This document shows positions 38,627 to 48,210 of a stretch of DNA of 64,000 nt, one piece after another (positions within the stretch are counted from its first letter, which is position 1; each line of letters opens with the position of its first letter). Both the position numbers and the translations under genes were made by a program. Source of the DNA: CAUZWH01 sp965224275 (GTDB taxonomy: Bacteria > Pseudomonadota > Alphaproteobacteria > SHVV01); the NCBI GenBank assembly GCA_965224275.1, contig CBDCYR010000002.1:434001-498000 (forward strand), written 5' to 3'. The notes under the pieces were generated by a model. The model did no database searches. It was not told the DNA's origin and saw nothing but the letters and a program-made list of their open reading frames with translations.

Positions 38627-41600
38627 ATGCTCGTCTGCTTTGGTTGTGCGACTGAAAACGCAGAGTCTCATCTCTTCTGCACGGGATGTGGCGTGCGCTT
38701 GCAGGTCGCATGTGAAGGCTGCCGTACCCTCAATCTGGTATCCCACGTTTTTTGTGCCACTTGCGGAGCACAGCTGACTTCCACGTCCGACGATGAAGCC
38801 TCGCGAGTCACGCCGTCTGCGGTTACACCGGCTCATTTAGCCGATCGACTACTCAGCTCGTTCGCTCAACTTCGCGGTGAACGCAAGATCGTGACGATAC
38901 TGTTTGCTGATCTGACCGGGACTACGAGCGCTATCGAGGGTATGGATCCCGAAGCCGCGGGTCGTCTGATCGACCCCACCGTGCGCGCCATGGCAGCCGC
39001 GGTTCACAAATATGAAGGTACTGTAGCGCGCGTCCAAGGCGATGGGATCATGGCCCTGTTCGGTGCGCCCATCGCGCATGAAGATCACGCTGTACGGGCC
39101 TGCCACGCCGCACTCGACGTTCGCGACGCCGTATTGGTGGCGGCGCGGCAGGCGCAGGAACGTGGGGATCCGGAACACCGGGTTAGGATTGGTCTAACAA
39201 CGGGGGAGGTCGTGGTCCGGGCAATTCGAAATGACCTGTCGATGGACTATGACGCCGTTGGCCCGTCGGTCCATTTGGCATCACGATTGGAGCAACTCGC
39301 GGTACCAAACAGTATCCGGCTCACCCGCGAGACTTATGCCTTGGCAAGCGGTCATATGGTCGCGCAATCGCTCGGCTTGCAACAGATCAGGGGATTAACC
39401 AATCCAATCGAAATTTTCGAGCTCGTCGGACCAGCTGCGGACCAAACAAGATTGCGGGGCTTGGCTACCCAGAACCTGATGCGATTTGTCGGTCGCGAGC
39501 AGGAGTATGAGATGCTGCGGGCGTCCTTCCATCGCGTTCTGGAGGGAAATGGACAAGTATTCGGAATCGTTGGCGAACCGGGCGTCGGTAAATCGCGGAT
39601 GTGTCTCGAATTTGCTCGATCGAGCGACGTAACGAACTGCCAAATTCTCGATACCGGCGGTATTTCGTACCGACGCGGCGCGGCGTATTTGGCTCTTATC
39701 GGAATCGCTAAATCCCATTTCGGTATCGAAGCGGACGACAGCGTCGATCAGATCACGACCAAGATTCGTAATGGCGTTTTGGAGGCAGAGCTCGACTCGG
39801 ATGATCAAGAAGCGATATTCGCGCTTTTGGATATTCCGGTTGGCGACGCGGAATGGCACGAGCTTTTGCCCCAGCAGCGGCGCCATCGCCTATTCGATGC
39901 GCTCAATCATCTTTTTACTCGACTGGCAAGTCGGGCCCCCTTGATCCTGATCTTCGAAGATCTCCATTGGATGGACGATGAGTCGATCGCGTTCGTGGAC
40001 GCCCTTGCGTCAAGCACTTCGGATCAGCGGATTCTTATCGTACTGACCTACCGACCTGAGTTCACTTTCGAGGCCGGCGATCGCGCTAATATGCGGATCT
40101 GCCGAATCGAACCGCTGCGCGGTGACAACGCCAGTGCCCTTATGACCGCATGGCTGGGCGAGGATGCCAGCCTACGGCAGCTGCGGCTGCTATTGATGGA
40201 TCGCACCCATGGTAATCCGTTTTTCATCGAGGAGATTATTAGATCCCTTGTTGAATCGGGCGTCGTCGGCGGAGAGCCCGGTGCCCACTATCTGACCGAA
40301 CCTCAGGCTGAAATTGACATTCCCTCAAATCTCGAAGCCGTTATTGCCGCCCGTCTCGATCGACTAAGTCCCCAAACCCGGCGGCTGCTTCAAGCGGCAG
40401 CCGTGATTGGCAAAGACCTGCCACTAGACTTGTTGCGGCGAGTCGCCGAACCCACCGGCGAAGCCTTCGAAGATGCTCTGAAAAATGCCGAAGCGGCTGA
40501 GATTATTTATCGGACGCGACCGGGTGTTAGAGGTGAATACACCTTCAAACACTGGGTAACCCAAGATGTCGCCTATCGCAATTTACTCAAATCTCAACGT
40601 CGGGATCTGCACGCAAAAGTCGTAGCGGCAATCGAGGACCTCTTCGAAGGGCGCTATGACGAGCAGATTGAGCGTCTCGCAGACCACGCGTTTCGTGGTG
40701 AATTGTGGGCGCGTGCGGTCCAATACCTCACCCGCGCCTGTTCGCGCGCGATTGGTCAGGCGACCAATCACGCAGCCATTAGCATGTTCGATCGCGATCT
40801 CGTGGGCCTCGCGCATCTGCCCGATTCGACACAGGCGATAAAGGCCGGCATTGATTTGCGGCTCATCGTCATAGGCGCGCTGTTGATGCGAGGCGATCTC
40901 GACCGTCTCGTGGAAACCTTGGCCGAGGCTGACCGGCTCGCCAGTCTAATCACCGACAATCGGCGGCTCGGTCGGGTCAATACCAATCTCGCAAACGCCT
41001 TATGGCTCGCCGGAGATTACGACAAAGGCCTTCGAGCTTGCCATCGAGCGCTCGATGTCACCAAATCGGTCGACGATTTTCCCCTACTCATCGCCACTCG
41101 CTTCAATCTGGGTCTGTTGCACCACGGCTTCGGCGACTTCGAGAAAGCGATCGAAATCTGGCGTCCTCTCACGGATGACCTTGCCGGCGGCCTTGAATCC
41201 CAGCGCCTTGGTTGGCCGGGATTTCCCGCCGTGTTCGTCCGATCGTTCCTGTCCTACGCGCTCGCGGAAACCGGTGAGTTCGGTGCCGCGGAAGTCGAGG
41301 CCGAGCGTAGTTGTGCCATTTCCGATAAACATCGACACCCCTACTCTCAAGTCCTCGGCTACACGGGTCGCGGCGTGCTCAATCTGATTCGCGGCAATAC
41401 CGGCAGGGCGATCGAAACCTTCCAGGAGGTATTCCGGGTATGCGATGAAGAGGAAGTGCATACCATGCACGCGTTCGTCGCCGCGCGCCTTGGCATGTCA
41501 TATTCCGCGGCCGGCCGCTTCGAAGAAGCGATTCCCGTGGTCGAAGACGCCTTGGATCGTGAAACTTACCGCCTGGGCGGCAAATATACGTGGTTCTATC

Positions 41601-42004
41601 TGCTCTACGCGCTGAGTGAGGCCTGCACAGGGCTAGATCAACTTGATCGAGCCCTCGACGTATGCGAGCAGGCACTCGCACTCGCTAACGCCAACGCCGA
41701 GCACGCCCACCGCGCGCATGCGTTGCGCCTCCATGCCGAAATCAGTTCCGCGCTTGGCGGACATCCGCAGCGGGTTGACGCCGATTTGAGCCAGGCGACT
41801 CAGCTAGCTGAGGAACGACGGATGTTGCCTCTCTTGGCTCACATTAATTGTACACGGGGCACCCACCTGGGCCGCATCGGCGATGCAGAGACAGCAGCAG
41901 CTGCACTAGACCAAGCTGCCCACCTATTTCAGAAACTCGATATCGCCGACCGCACGGACCGGCTGGCCAAAGCGAGACGTGCGGGATTACGGCGAATCGC
42001 TTAA
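38627..42004 (+). CDS. Adenylate/guanylate cyclase-AAA ATPase-TPR regulator
   Basis: This 1125-residue protein starts with a double zinc ribbon (CxxC pairs at 4/7, 18/21, 29/32, 43/46). It continues with a class III nucleotide cyclase domain (about 85-265, metal Asp94 in FADLTG and Asp139 in VQGDG), an AAA ATPase domain (Walker A GEPGVGKS near 316-323, Walker B LILIFEDLHWMD), and a long TPR-like helical C-terminus. In the ribose-binding motif the usual Asn of VNLA is His (VHLASRLE), which also occurs in related cyclase-ATPases. Such proteins are thought to be signal-integrating regulators. Its target and activity are unknown. Confidence 0.88.
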   Translation: MLVCFGCATENAESHLFCTGCGVRLQVACEGCRTLNLVSHVFCATCGAQLTSTSDDEASRVTPSAVTPAHLADRLLSSFAQLRGERKIVTILFADLTGTTSAIEGMDPEAAGRLIDPTVRAMAAAVHKYEGTVARVQGDGIMALFGAPIAHEDHAVRACHAALDVRDAVLVAARQAQERGDPEHRVRIGLTTGEVVVRAIRNDLSMDYDAVGPSVHLASRLEQLAVPNSIRLTRETYALASGHMVAQSLGLQQIRGLTNPIEIFELVGPAADQTRLRGLATQNLMRFVGREQEYEMLRASFHRVLEGNGQVFGIVGEPGVGKSRMCLEFARSSDVTNCQILDTGGISYRRGAAYLALIGIAKSHFGIEADDSVDQITTKIRNGVLEAELDSDDQEAIFALLDIPVGDAEWHELLPQQRRHRLFDALNHLFTRLASRAPLILIFEDLHWMDDESIAFVDALASSTSDQRILIVLTYRPEFTFEAGDRANMRICRIEPLRGDNASALMTAWLGEDASLRQLRLLLMDRTHGNPFFIEEIIRSLVESGVVGGEPGAHYLTEPQAEIDIPSNLEAVIAARLDRLSPQTRRLLQAAAVIGKDLPLDLLRRVAEPTGEAFEDALKNAEAAEIIYRTRPGVRGEYTFKHWVTQDVAYRNLLKSQRRDLHAKVVAAIEDLFEGRYDEQIERLADHAFRGELWARAVQYLTRACSRAIGQATNHAAISMFDRDLVGLAHLPDSTQAIKAGIDLRLIVIGALLMRGDLDRLVETLAEADRLASLITDNRRLGRVNTNLANALWLAGDYDKGLRACHRALDVTKSVDDFPLLIATRFNLGLLHHGFGDFEKAIEIWRPLTDDLAGGLESQRLGWPGFPAVFVRSFLSYALAETGEFGAAEVEAERSCAISDKHRHPYSQVLGYTGRGVLNLIRGNTGRAIETFQEVFRVCDEEEVHTMHAFVAARLGMSYSAAGRFEEAIPVVEDALDRETYRLGGKYTWFYLLYALSEACTGLDQLDRALDVCEQALALANANAEHAHRAHALRLHAEISSALGGHPQRVDADLSQATQLAEERRMLPLLAHINCTRGTHLGRIGDAETAAAALDQAAHLFQKLDIADRTDRLAKARRAGLRRIA

Positions 42005-42010
42005 GTCGGG

Positions 42011-42865
42011 TCAGTCGACATCGCTTGGATCAGGAGCAGCTCCACAAACGTCTCGGTAGCGCTCGATGCAGGTCCTAACCACATCGTCCTGATCGCGTAA
42101 CCACCAGTTTTCCGCCGAGAGGATTTCAATCTCATTGAAACCCTGGTAGCCGGATTCCTCGACCCACTTGCGGATCTGCACGAGGTCGATAATGCCGTCG
42201 CCCATCATGCCGCGATCGAGCATGAGGTGCCGGGTCGGTACCAGCCAATCGGACAGTTGGAAAACCAGGAGACGCTCGCCCCCAGCTCGTTTGATCTGGG
42301 CTTCAAGAGCACGATCCCACCACACGTGATAGACGTCGACAACGATCCCCAAACCTTCGCCGAGTTGGTCGCACAAGTCATTGGCGTGATCGAGCGTGCT
42401 CACGCAGGCGCGATCCGCGACAAACATCGGATGTTGGGGCTCGATCGCTAAGGGTATTGATGCCGCTCTGGCGTGCGGCAACAAGTCGCCGATTCCATCC
42501 CGCACTTGTTCGCGGGCACCCGCAAGATCCTTAGAGCCGTCTGCCAATCCACCCACGAACAGCACGAGGCACCGCGCGCCGATCTCTTCAGCCAGGTCGA
42601 TAGCGCGACGGCTATGATCAACGGCTGCTCGGCGACGACGCCCATCGAGGGCCGGAAACGCGCCGCCGCGATGCAGGCTGGTCACCGTCATTCCGTGATC
42701 GTCCAGCAATTTGCGCGCGTCCGAAACGCCGCATTGCTCAAGTTTGTCGCGCCAAACACCGATCCCGCGCACGTCAAGACGCGCGTATCCCTCGATCGCC
42801 TCACGCAAGCTCCACTTCAGACGGTTGGTCGATTGATTGATCGCGAGGCGTGTGGGCTCCGCCAC
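42011..42865 (-). CDS. Sugar phosphate isomerase/epimerase family protein
   Basis: The protein is a TIM barrel of the AP-endonuclease-2 superfamily (xylose-isomerase-like), with likely metal-binding residues in IEPQHP, VVDVYHVWW and FNEIEI. The substrate is unknown. I favour a GTG at 42865, which gives 284 residues starting VAEPTRLAINQST, as in relatives. The frame extends to 42925 without obvious homology. It is convergent with the cyclase gene, six bases apart, and divergent from the alcohol dehydrogenase. Confidence 0.8.
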   Translation of the reverse strand: MAEPTRLAINQSTNRLKWSLREAIEGYARLDVRGIGVWRDKLEQCGVSDARKLLDDHGMTVTSLHRGGAFPALDGRRRRAAVDHSRRAIDLAEEIGARCLVLFVGGLADGSKDLAGAREQVRDGIGDLLPHARAASIPLAIEPQHPMFVADRACVSTLDHANDLCDQLGEGLGIVVDVYHVWWDRALEAQIKRAGGERLLVFQLSDWLVPTRHLMLDRGMMGDGIIDLVQIRKWVEESGYQGFNEIEILSAENWWLRDQDDVVRTCIERYRDVCGAAPDPSDVD

Positions 42866-42987
42866 GGGACTAGCGTGTGATCCGATGGCACATACGCACG
42901 GCTTTGGCATGATATGCGGCGGCATCGATAAGGTGTGCCATCATCGGCAGGACCTGGGGTTATCTATTTACGAGAGCAACGACACTT

Positions 42988-44136
42988 ATGGCGGTAATCA
43001 ATTATCTCACGAAGATCATATTCGATGACGGTGCGCTTGCCTGCCTTGCAGAGGAAGTCGCACGGCTCGAGCTAAGCAAAATCCTATTGGTCACCGATCC
43101 TGGCGTTGCTAAATGCGGCTTGGCAGACGCCGTCGTCGATCAGCTTCCCCGGAAAGTCGATGTTGAGAGGTACGACAAGACACCCGCCAACCCGACCGAG
43201 GCCGCAGTCGCTGACGCGGCGAACCAGTTCCGCAACACCGACCGAGATGGCATCGTCGCCGTGGGCGGTGGATCACCGCTCGATCTCGCGAAAGCGGCGG
43301 CGGTTCTCGCTACCCATGTAGGATCGATCCTCGATTTCTCCGTAGCGGTACCTGTCCCGAAGCTAATCTCGGAGCACACCGCACCGGTGCTTGCGATTCC
43401 TACGACCGCCGGAACTGGAAGCGAGGTTGGCCGAGCGGCGTTGATAGTCGCGAACGACGGACGCAAGCTCGCGATGATAAGCCCGCATATGCTCGCCAAA
43501 TGCGCGATCTGCGACCCTGAGCTAACGCTCGGCCTGCCAGGTGCGCTCACTGCCGCGACCGGTATGGATGCGATTGCTCATTGCATCGAAACTTACCTTT
43601 CTCCTGAGATCAATCCACCGGCCGACGCAATAGCACTTGATGGTTTGTCGCGTGCCGTCCGCTTTATCGAGCGCGCAACGTCTGACGGCGGCGACCGCGA
43701 GGCACGTTGGCAAATGATGATGGCTGCCCTGCAGGGCGGCCTTGGCTTCCAAAAAGGATTGGGCGCGGTCCATGCACTATCTCACGCCCTCGGCGGCTTG
43801 GCCGACCCCACCTTGCACCACGGCACACTCAATGCGGTATTCCTACCGGCAGTCTTGCGTTACAACGCAAACCATTGCGGCGATAAATACGATAAACTTT
43901 GCGTCGCGCTGGGGGCTAACACAAAACAAGATCCCGCCGACTACATCGACCAGCTCAACCGTCGTCTTCGCATCCCCGACAGTCTCAAAGCGATGGGCGT
44001 TCCAGCGTCCCAGCTTTTGCCGACGGTGCCAATTGCGTTGGCCGACCCGTGTACCCAAACCAATCCACGACCACCCTGCGCCGAAGACTATGTGGGTTTG
44101 CTCACCGAAGCGTTCGCGGTACCGGCAGCTTGCTAG
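42988..44136 (+). CDS. Iron-containing alcohol dehydrogenase
   Basis: The 382-residue enzyme is a group III (Fe-ADH) oxidoreductase that interconverts alcohols and aldehydes. The nucleotide loop GGGSPLD lies at 93-99, and the likely metal ligands are Asp194, His198 (GMDAIAHCIETY), His262 (GAVHALSHALGG) and His278 (LHHG). The stop codon shares the palindrome CTAG with the stop of the P450 gene on the other strand. Confidence 0.92.
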   Translation: MAVINYLTKIIFDDGALACLAEEVARLELSKILLVTDPGVAKCGLADAVVDQLPRKVDVERYDKTPANPTEAAVADAANQFRNTDRDGIVAVGGGSPLDLAKAAAVLATHVGSILDFSVAVPVPKLISEHTAPVLAIPTTAGTGSEVGRAALIVANDGRKLAMISPHMLAKCAICDPELTLGLPGALTAATGMDAIAHCIETYLSPEINPPADAIALDGLSRAVRFIERATSDGGDREARWQMMMAALQGGLGFQKGLGAVHALSHALGGLADPTLHHGTLNAVFLPAVLRYNANHCGDKYDKLCVALGANTKQDPADYIDQLNRRLRIPDSLKAMGVPASQLLPTVPIALADPCTQTNPRPPCAEDYVGLLTEAFAVPAAC

Positions 44137-45290
44137 TAAGGATCAAAGCGTACGCAGAGTGACTCGGCGAGTTTGAACAATTCTCGTTTCTTACCGCACG
44201 GACCCGATGCTCGGCGTAAATTGGGCAGTTGGACAATCCGCTTTAGAATCTCGCGCAACTCAATCTCGGCGAGGTCCGCGCCGCCGCAATAATGTGGCCC
44301 CAGACCGAATTGCAAATAGCTCTCTTTCGGACGTTCTGCGTCAAACTCGAGGGGTGATTTTTGGCCTGGTTGCGGTTCGAAACCTGCTACCTGCAGAAGC
44401 ATGCAAACGACACTTCCCTCCTTTATCCCTTCGCCGGGCTCAATCTCATCGTCAGCACCGCACAACCGGAACAAAGCCGGCGAGACCGGTTCAAAGCGCA
44501 ATATTTCGCGAATAATTGCGTCCACCGAATCGTTGGCGTTCGCGGCGGCGGCCATTTTCACCGAGGCAAGAATCGGAGGATGATCGAGCAGGAAATCCAC
44601 CACGTTGGCCAATGCCTTGTTAACCGTTTCGATGCCGCCTACCACCATCTCGGCAAGCAGCAATCGCGCGTGTTCTAAGAATTCCGATCGTGATAGCCCG
44701 AAACGGCTGGGCTCCCGGCTCAGGTCGACCAGATTGTCTAACCACGTTACCACCGGCCCTGGATTGTCTCGATCGCCACCGCCGTCGCCGATTTGTGTCG
44801 CTCTGAGGGCGTCGGCATCAGCGACAACGCCATCAATATGTTGCAAAAGTTCCGCCGTGCTCCGCTGCGCGAGTTCGGTCAATTCAACTGCGCCCTGGAT
44901 GTTCACGAAGATCTCTAAAAACGCAAAGCGGGTCCAAAATTGCATCGTCGCCAGTGGTTTTTCCGATTCCAGTATCGGATCAAGAGTTCGCAACCAGTCC
45001 CTCGGCACATCGGCAACATCTCGCTTACCGAACCTGGCGGCAACGGCGGTTGGCGAGACCCAATTGGGACCGGCTATGCCGAAATATTCCGCCGCCAAAC
45101 CAATTGGAACGACCCGCCCCAAGTCCTTCACAACGTCAAACTTACCTAGCGGCCGCACCCGATCGATCACGTTCTCGGTCAATTGCTCCGCCAGCGCAGA
45201 AACCCGGCTCAATCCGATTTTCTTTGCCGTCGCGTGTAGCAGCTCCAAATGTTTGATCCGATCGCAGTCATCGCTCGGCATGCCGATAAT
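44133..45290 (-). pseudogene. Cytochrome P450, C-terminal part (separated by IS91 element)
   Basis: This piece holds the P450 core: the ExxR motif in REILRFEP, and the heme-binding loop FGLGPHYCGG with the cysteine ligand. The first 90 or so residues, normally including the B/B' region, are missing here. Reading upstream from the ATG at 45281 the codons ATT ATC GGC (45282-45290) continue directly onto the ATG TTG AAC at 47944-47952, giving MLNIIGMPSDDCDR. This residue order fits a P450. The piece could still be translated from 45281 but would lack the N-terminus. Confidence 0.88.
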
Positions 45291-45298
45291 TCTTAAGG

Positions 45299-45328
45299 CT
45301 TAGGCAGATTCGGCAGAATCTGCCTAAG
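45299..45328. repeat. Terminal hairpin of the IS91-family element
   Basis: CTTAGGCAGATTC at 45299-45311 and its exact complement at 45316-45328 form a 13-base stem with a 4-base loop, eight bases inside the element end. IS91-family ends carry such subterminal palindromes as parts of their rolling-circle origin or terminator. Which role this end has is not decided here. Confidence 0.85.
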
Positions 45329-45591
45329 CTGTTTGAACGAGGCCGTGGGCCGCGAGTGTAGGTGTCAGCCTATGTGGAAAGTGCGTTGATGCCTGCGCCG
45401 GGGCGGGTGGTCACTATCGTTGGGACGCGTGAGACGAGGCTTCCGACCAGCATTTATATTTTTTCGACAGCTGATTGCCGACGGTAGAGACACTTTTCGT
45501 TGGCGATTGCCTTGTGTTCGTAATTGAGCGCACGCCGACCGGTTCGCCGACGCGATGACGACGTTTGCCGATCCGGATGGGATCCGATGTT

Positions 45592-46840
45592 TCATGGTTT
45601 CGCGTCCTGCGCCGGTTGAGCGGGGGGAGGGTCTCGTGAAGAGAACGGATCGTACCGGCGGGAGATTTCCCGGATTTTCCGCAATTCGCCGCCACAGTGC
45701 GGGCAGGGAACGGGCGCGATCCCGGTCTCCAGGCCGCTATTGCGGTGGTCGTCCTCCTCGCCGTCATGGGTTACGGCTGTATGCGCCTGGAGGCCGTTTA
45801 CACCCAGCGCCTCGCGCGCGACTTCGAGGGTCTTGGCACGGCTTCCATTGGCAAGGATTCCGAAGTGGCGGATGCGATGCAGTCCGTTTTGGCAGGACAT
45901 GCAACAGGAACCGGCGGATGAACTCGTCGGCGGTGATGGTGGCCGTGCCGTAGCGGGGTTTCCTTTGCCCCGGACTGGTCGGCTTGCGGCAACGGAAGGA
46001 GACGTTCTGTCCATCGCAGGCGATGATGCGGCTGTCGCCGATGGCAATTCTGTGCGTGTATCGGGAGAGATAGCGGAAGACCTGTTCGGCATCGCGAAAG
46101 GGTCGTTTGGCGTAGACGATCCAGTTCTTGCCGCGGGCGGCCACGAGGGTGGCGTGGAACTCTCCGGGATTGGCGAGATGGGCGATGCCGCCATGAAATT
46201 CGATTTTCCCGCGTGCATGGGCGCGGGTGAGCTCCTCAAGGAAGCGGCGCCGGAACAGGCTGGCGAGGACCTTGACCGGGGCCAGGAAGGTGCCGCTTCC
46301 GGTCTTCCATTGGCCGGTTGCGACATCGAAGCCGGCGTTAGGCACGACGATATGCAGATGCGGATGGAAGCCGAGCTTCTGGTCCCAAGTGTGGAGGACC
46401 GCGGTGCCGCCGATACGCAGTCCACCGTGACGGTCGTCCTCGGCGATGGTGCGCAGGGTCTCGGCGGCGGTGCGAAACAGGATGTTGAACACGACCTTGC
46501 GGTTGCAAAAGGCGATCCCGCTGACTTCTTTGGGCAACGAAAATACAACGTGGAAGTACGGCACCGGCAGGATATCGGCGGCGCGCGCCTCCAGCCATTG
46601 CCTTGCGGCAAGCCCCTGGCAGGACGGGCAGTGGCGGTTGCGGCACGAGTTGTAGAGCGGATGCTCGCGCCTGCAGCCGTCGCATTGATACATGTGGCCA
46701 CCGAGTACGGACGTCCGGCAGGACTCGATCGCGGCCATGACCTTGAGGCGTCCGGCGTCAAGCTGGCCGGCCAGGCGCCGCCGGTAATCTGCGCCGGCGC
46801 GGCGGAAAATATCAGCCACGCCGGCGTCTTTGCGCTTCAC
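45592..46840 (-). pseudogene. IS91-family transposase (frameshifted)
   Basis: The protein has the zinc-binding N-terminus (CDGCRREHPLYNSCRNRHCPSC), the HUH motif HPHLHIVV and the tyrosine motif RYLSRYTHRIAI of rolling-circle transposases. It reads well from 46840 to about 45890, then the frame changes at an AAAA run (TTTT at 45887-45890 on the plus strand). With one A fewer it would continue NGLHRIRHFGILANGSRAKT to a stop at 45592. As read it ends at 45764 with an unrelated tail. The HUH core is intact, so partial activity is possible. The frameshift may be real or an assembly error. Confidence 0.85.
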
Positions 46841-46846
46841 GGCGCC

Positions 46847-47722
46847 TCAGGCGTCGATCAGGTCGAAGCCCGAGAGCGGATGGTCGAGGGTCTCGAACAT
46901 CTTGCCGGTGGCGCGGGCGTAGCCGCGCGTCGTGTCGGCATTCCGGTGACCCAGGACATCCTGGATGACATCGATGTTGCCGCCACGCTCATGCCAGTGG
47001 GTGGCGGCCGAATGCCTCAAGCTATGGAAGGTATGGCAGCCGTCGACGCCGGCCTTGCGGCAGGCCTTCTTAAAGGCAACACGCAGGGTATCGATCTTGA
47101 GAGGCACCTCCGGCGACTCACCGTAGAACAGCCACGTGACCGGTCGTGGAAAGAGGTTCTTGCAGTAACGCCGCAGGTATTCGACGAGCCCGTCGGGAAG
47201 CGGCGCCATGCGCTCGGCGCCGCCCTTGCCGGAACGGATGTGCAGAAGCCGTTTGTCCGACTTGATGTCGATGAGTTGCACCTCAACAGTTTCCGAGATG
47301 CGGAGACCGGCGCCATAGGCAAGAACCGTCGCGGCCCGATAACGGAGGTCGGAGATGGCGAGGATCAAGCGCTCGACCTCCTTCTCCGCCATTGACCGGG
47401 GCAGTTTGCGGGGCCTCTTGCGGTAACGGAGCCCGTCGACCATCTCGGGACGGCGCAGTGTGTCGCGATACAGGAACCTGAGCGCACCGAGGCTTACATT
47501 GGTCGTGTTCGGGTCGAGACCGCGCTCGATCCTCGCCAGCAGCCAGCTGCGGACCTCCTCGGCGTCAAGCCGGTCCGGCGGCTTGTTGTAATGTTTGTTG
47601 AGGGTCTCGATCTCGCGCAGATACATGGCCTGTGTGCTATCGGCCAGACCGGCTATGCCCATCTGTTCCATCATCCGCCCTCGAAGAGGCGATACGTATG
47701 TCGTGTCGGTGGTTTTCATCAT
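46847..47722 (-). CDS. Tyrosine recombinase associated with IS91-family element
   Basis: The 291-residue protein has a SAM-like N-terminal domain and a phage-integrase catalytic domain with Arg (GAGLRISE), Lys (SGKGG), His-x-x-Arg (HSLRHSAATH), and the nucleophile Tyr in GHRNADTTRGYAR. GGGAG lies four bases upstream of the ATG at 47722; a frame extending to 47854 is not needed. It lies six bases upstream of the transposase gene, so the two are likely co-transcribed. Its role in moving the element is unknown. Confidence 0.9.
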   Translation of the reverse strand: MMKTTDTTYVSPLRGRMMEQMGIAGLADSTQAMYLREIETLNKHYNKPPDRLDAEEVRSWLLARIERGLDPNTTNVSLGALRFLYRDTLRRPEMVDGLRYRKRPRKLPRSMAEKEVERLILAISDLRYRAATVLAYGAGLRISETVEVQLIDIKSDKRLLHIRSGKGGAERMAPLPDGLVEYLRRYCKNLFPRPVTWLFYGESPEVPLKIDTLRVAFKKACRKAGVDGCHTFHSLRHSAATHWHERGGNIDVIQDVLGHRNADTTRGYARATGKMFETLDHPLSGFDLIDA

Positions 47723-47943
47723 CGATCTCCCTGGCCTGAACGGCGCTCCACCGGACAATCCGGGGCTGGCCATCAGTGGGGTCGATGCTAACCGTGGGAA
47801 ACCAGAAAACAGGTAGGCTCTTAGATTGCGGAACCGGCACCCGGGATCCGACACAAATCCGGCACTCCAACACCCGGAAACAAGCGCTGCACATTAGGAG
47901 GAAGGCTCAATGTCTGAAGCAAAAACTGCCGTGGAGCGGCTTC

Positions 47944-48210
47944 GTTCAACATGCGCTTGCCACTAATCCCCTTTATCCTCGAAGAGCGCGCGTAGGGTGC
48001 AATCTGATAAATGCGATCGTTGCAAAGCACATGCTCGACGTGGCGGCGCTTCGCAACAATCGCGATCGATTGCGGGTGCACCGGCGCGCCAGGGTAATCG
48101 ATCAAAGGCACCTGCTTGGTAGCGATCGTTGGTGCAGATTGGCGTTGTAGAAGCTGTTGACCGATCTCCTTGAGCTTGTCGGCATCGAAGAGTTTTGGTG
48201 ATTTCGACAT
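47944..48210 (-). pseudogene. Cytochrome P450, N-terminal part (separated by IS91 element)
   Basis: This 89-codon piece starts MSKSPKLFDADKLKEIGQQ and contains the typical P450 N-terminal phrases: HPQSIAIVAKRRHVEHVL (a VVTRYDDV-like strand-helix) and YQIAPYARSSRIKGI. It ends at MLN and resumes at 45290. Joined, the P450 is about 474 residues, a normal length. The ATG at 48210 has no ribosome site and the frame continues unbroken upstream into the peroxidase gene, so the P450 may be a fusion partner or coupled. Confidence 0.82.

Larger units (their letters stand above)
45291..47943 (-). mobile_element. IS91-family element (about 2653 bp) inserted in a P450 gene
   Basis: The element holds a tyrosine-recombinase gene followed by an IS91 transposase gene, a known pairing for IS91 relatives. 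The boundaries come from the interrupted host gene: dropping 45291-47943 joins AAC to ATT in frame with no leftover or duplicated bases. IS91 elements make no target duplication and prefer GAAC next to one end. The flank at the 47943 end is TTGAAC on the minus strand, which matches. A 13-base inverted repeat lies near the other end. The ends could be off by a few bases because no homologous empty site was compared. Confidence 0.85.

Noticed and set aside
45740..47395. Long plus-strand open frame of 551 codons
   Set aside because: It is antisense to the IS91 transposase and recombinase, whose HUH, tyrosine and zinc motifs are clear on the minus strand. The plus-strand product has low-complexity Gly/Ala/Asp-rich sequence without domains.
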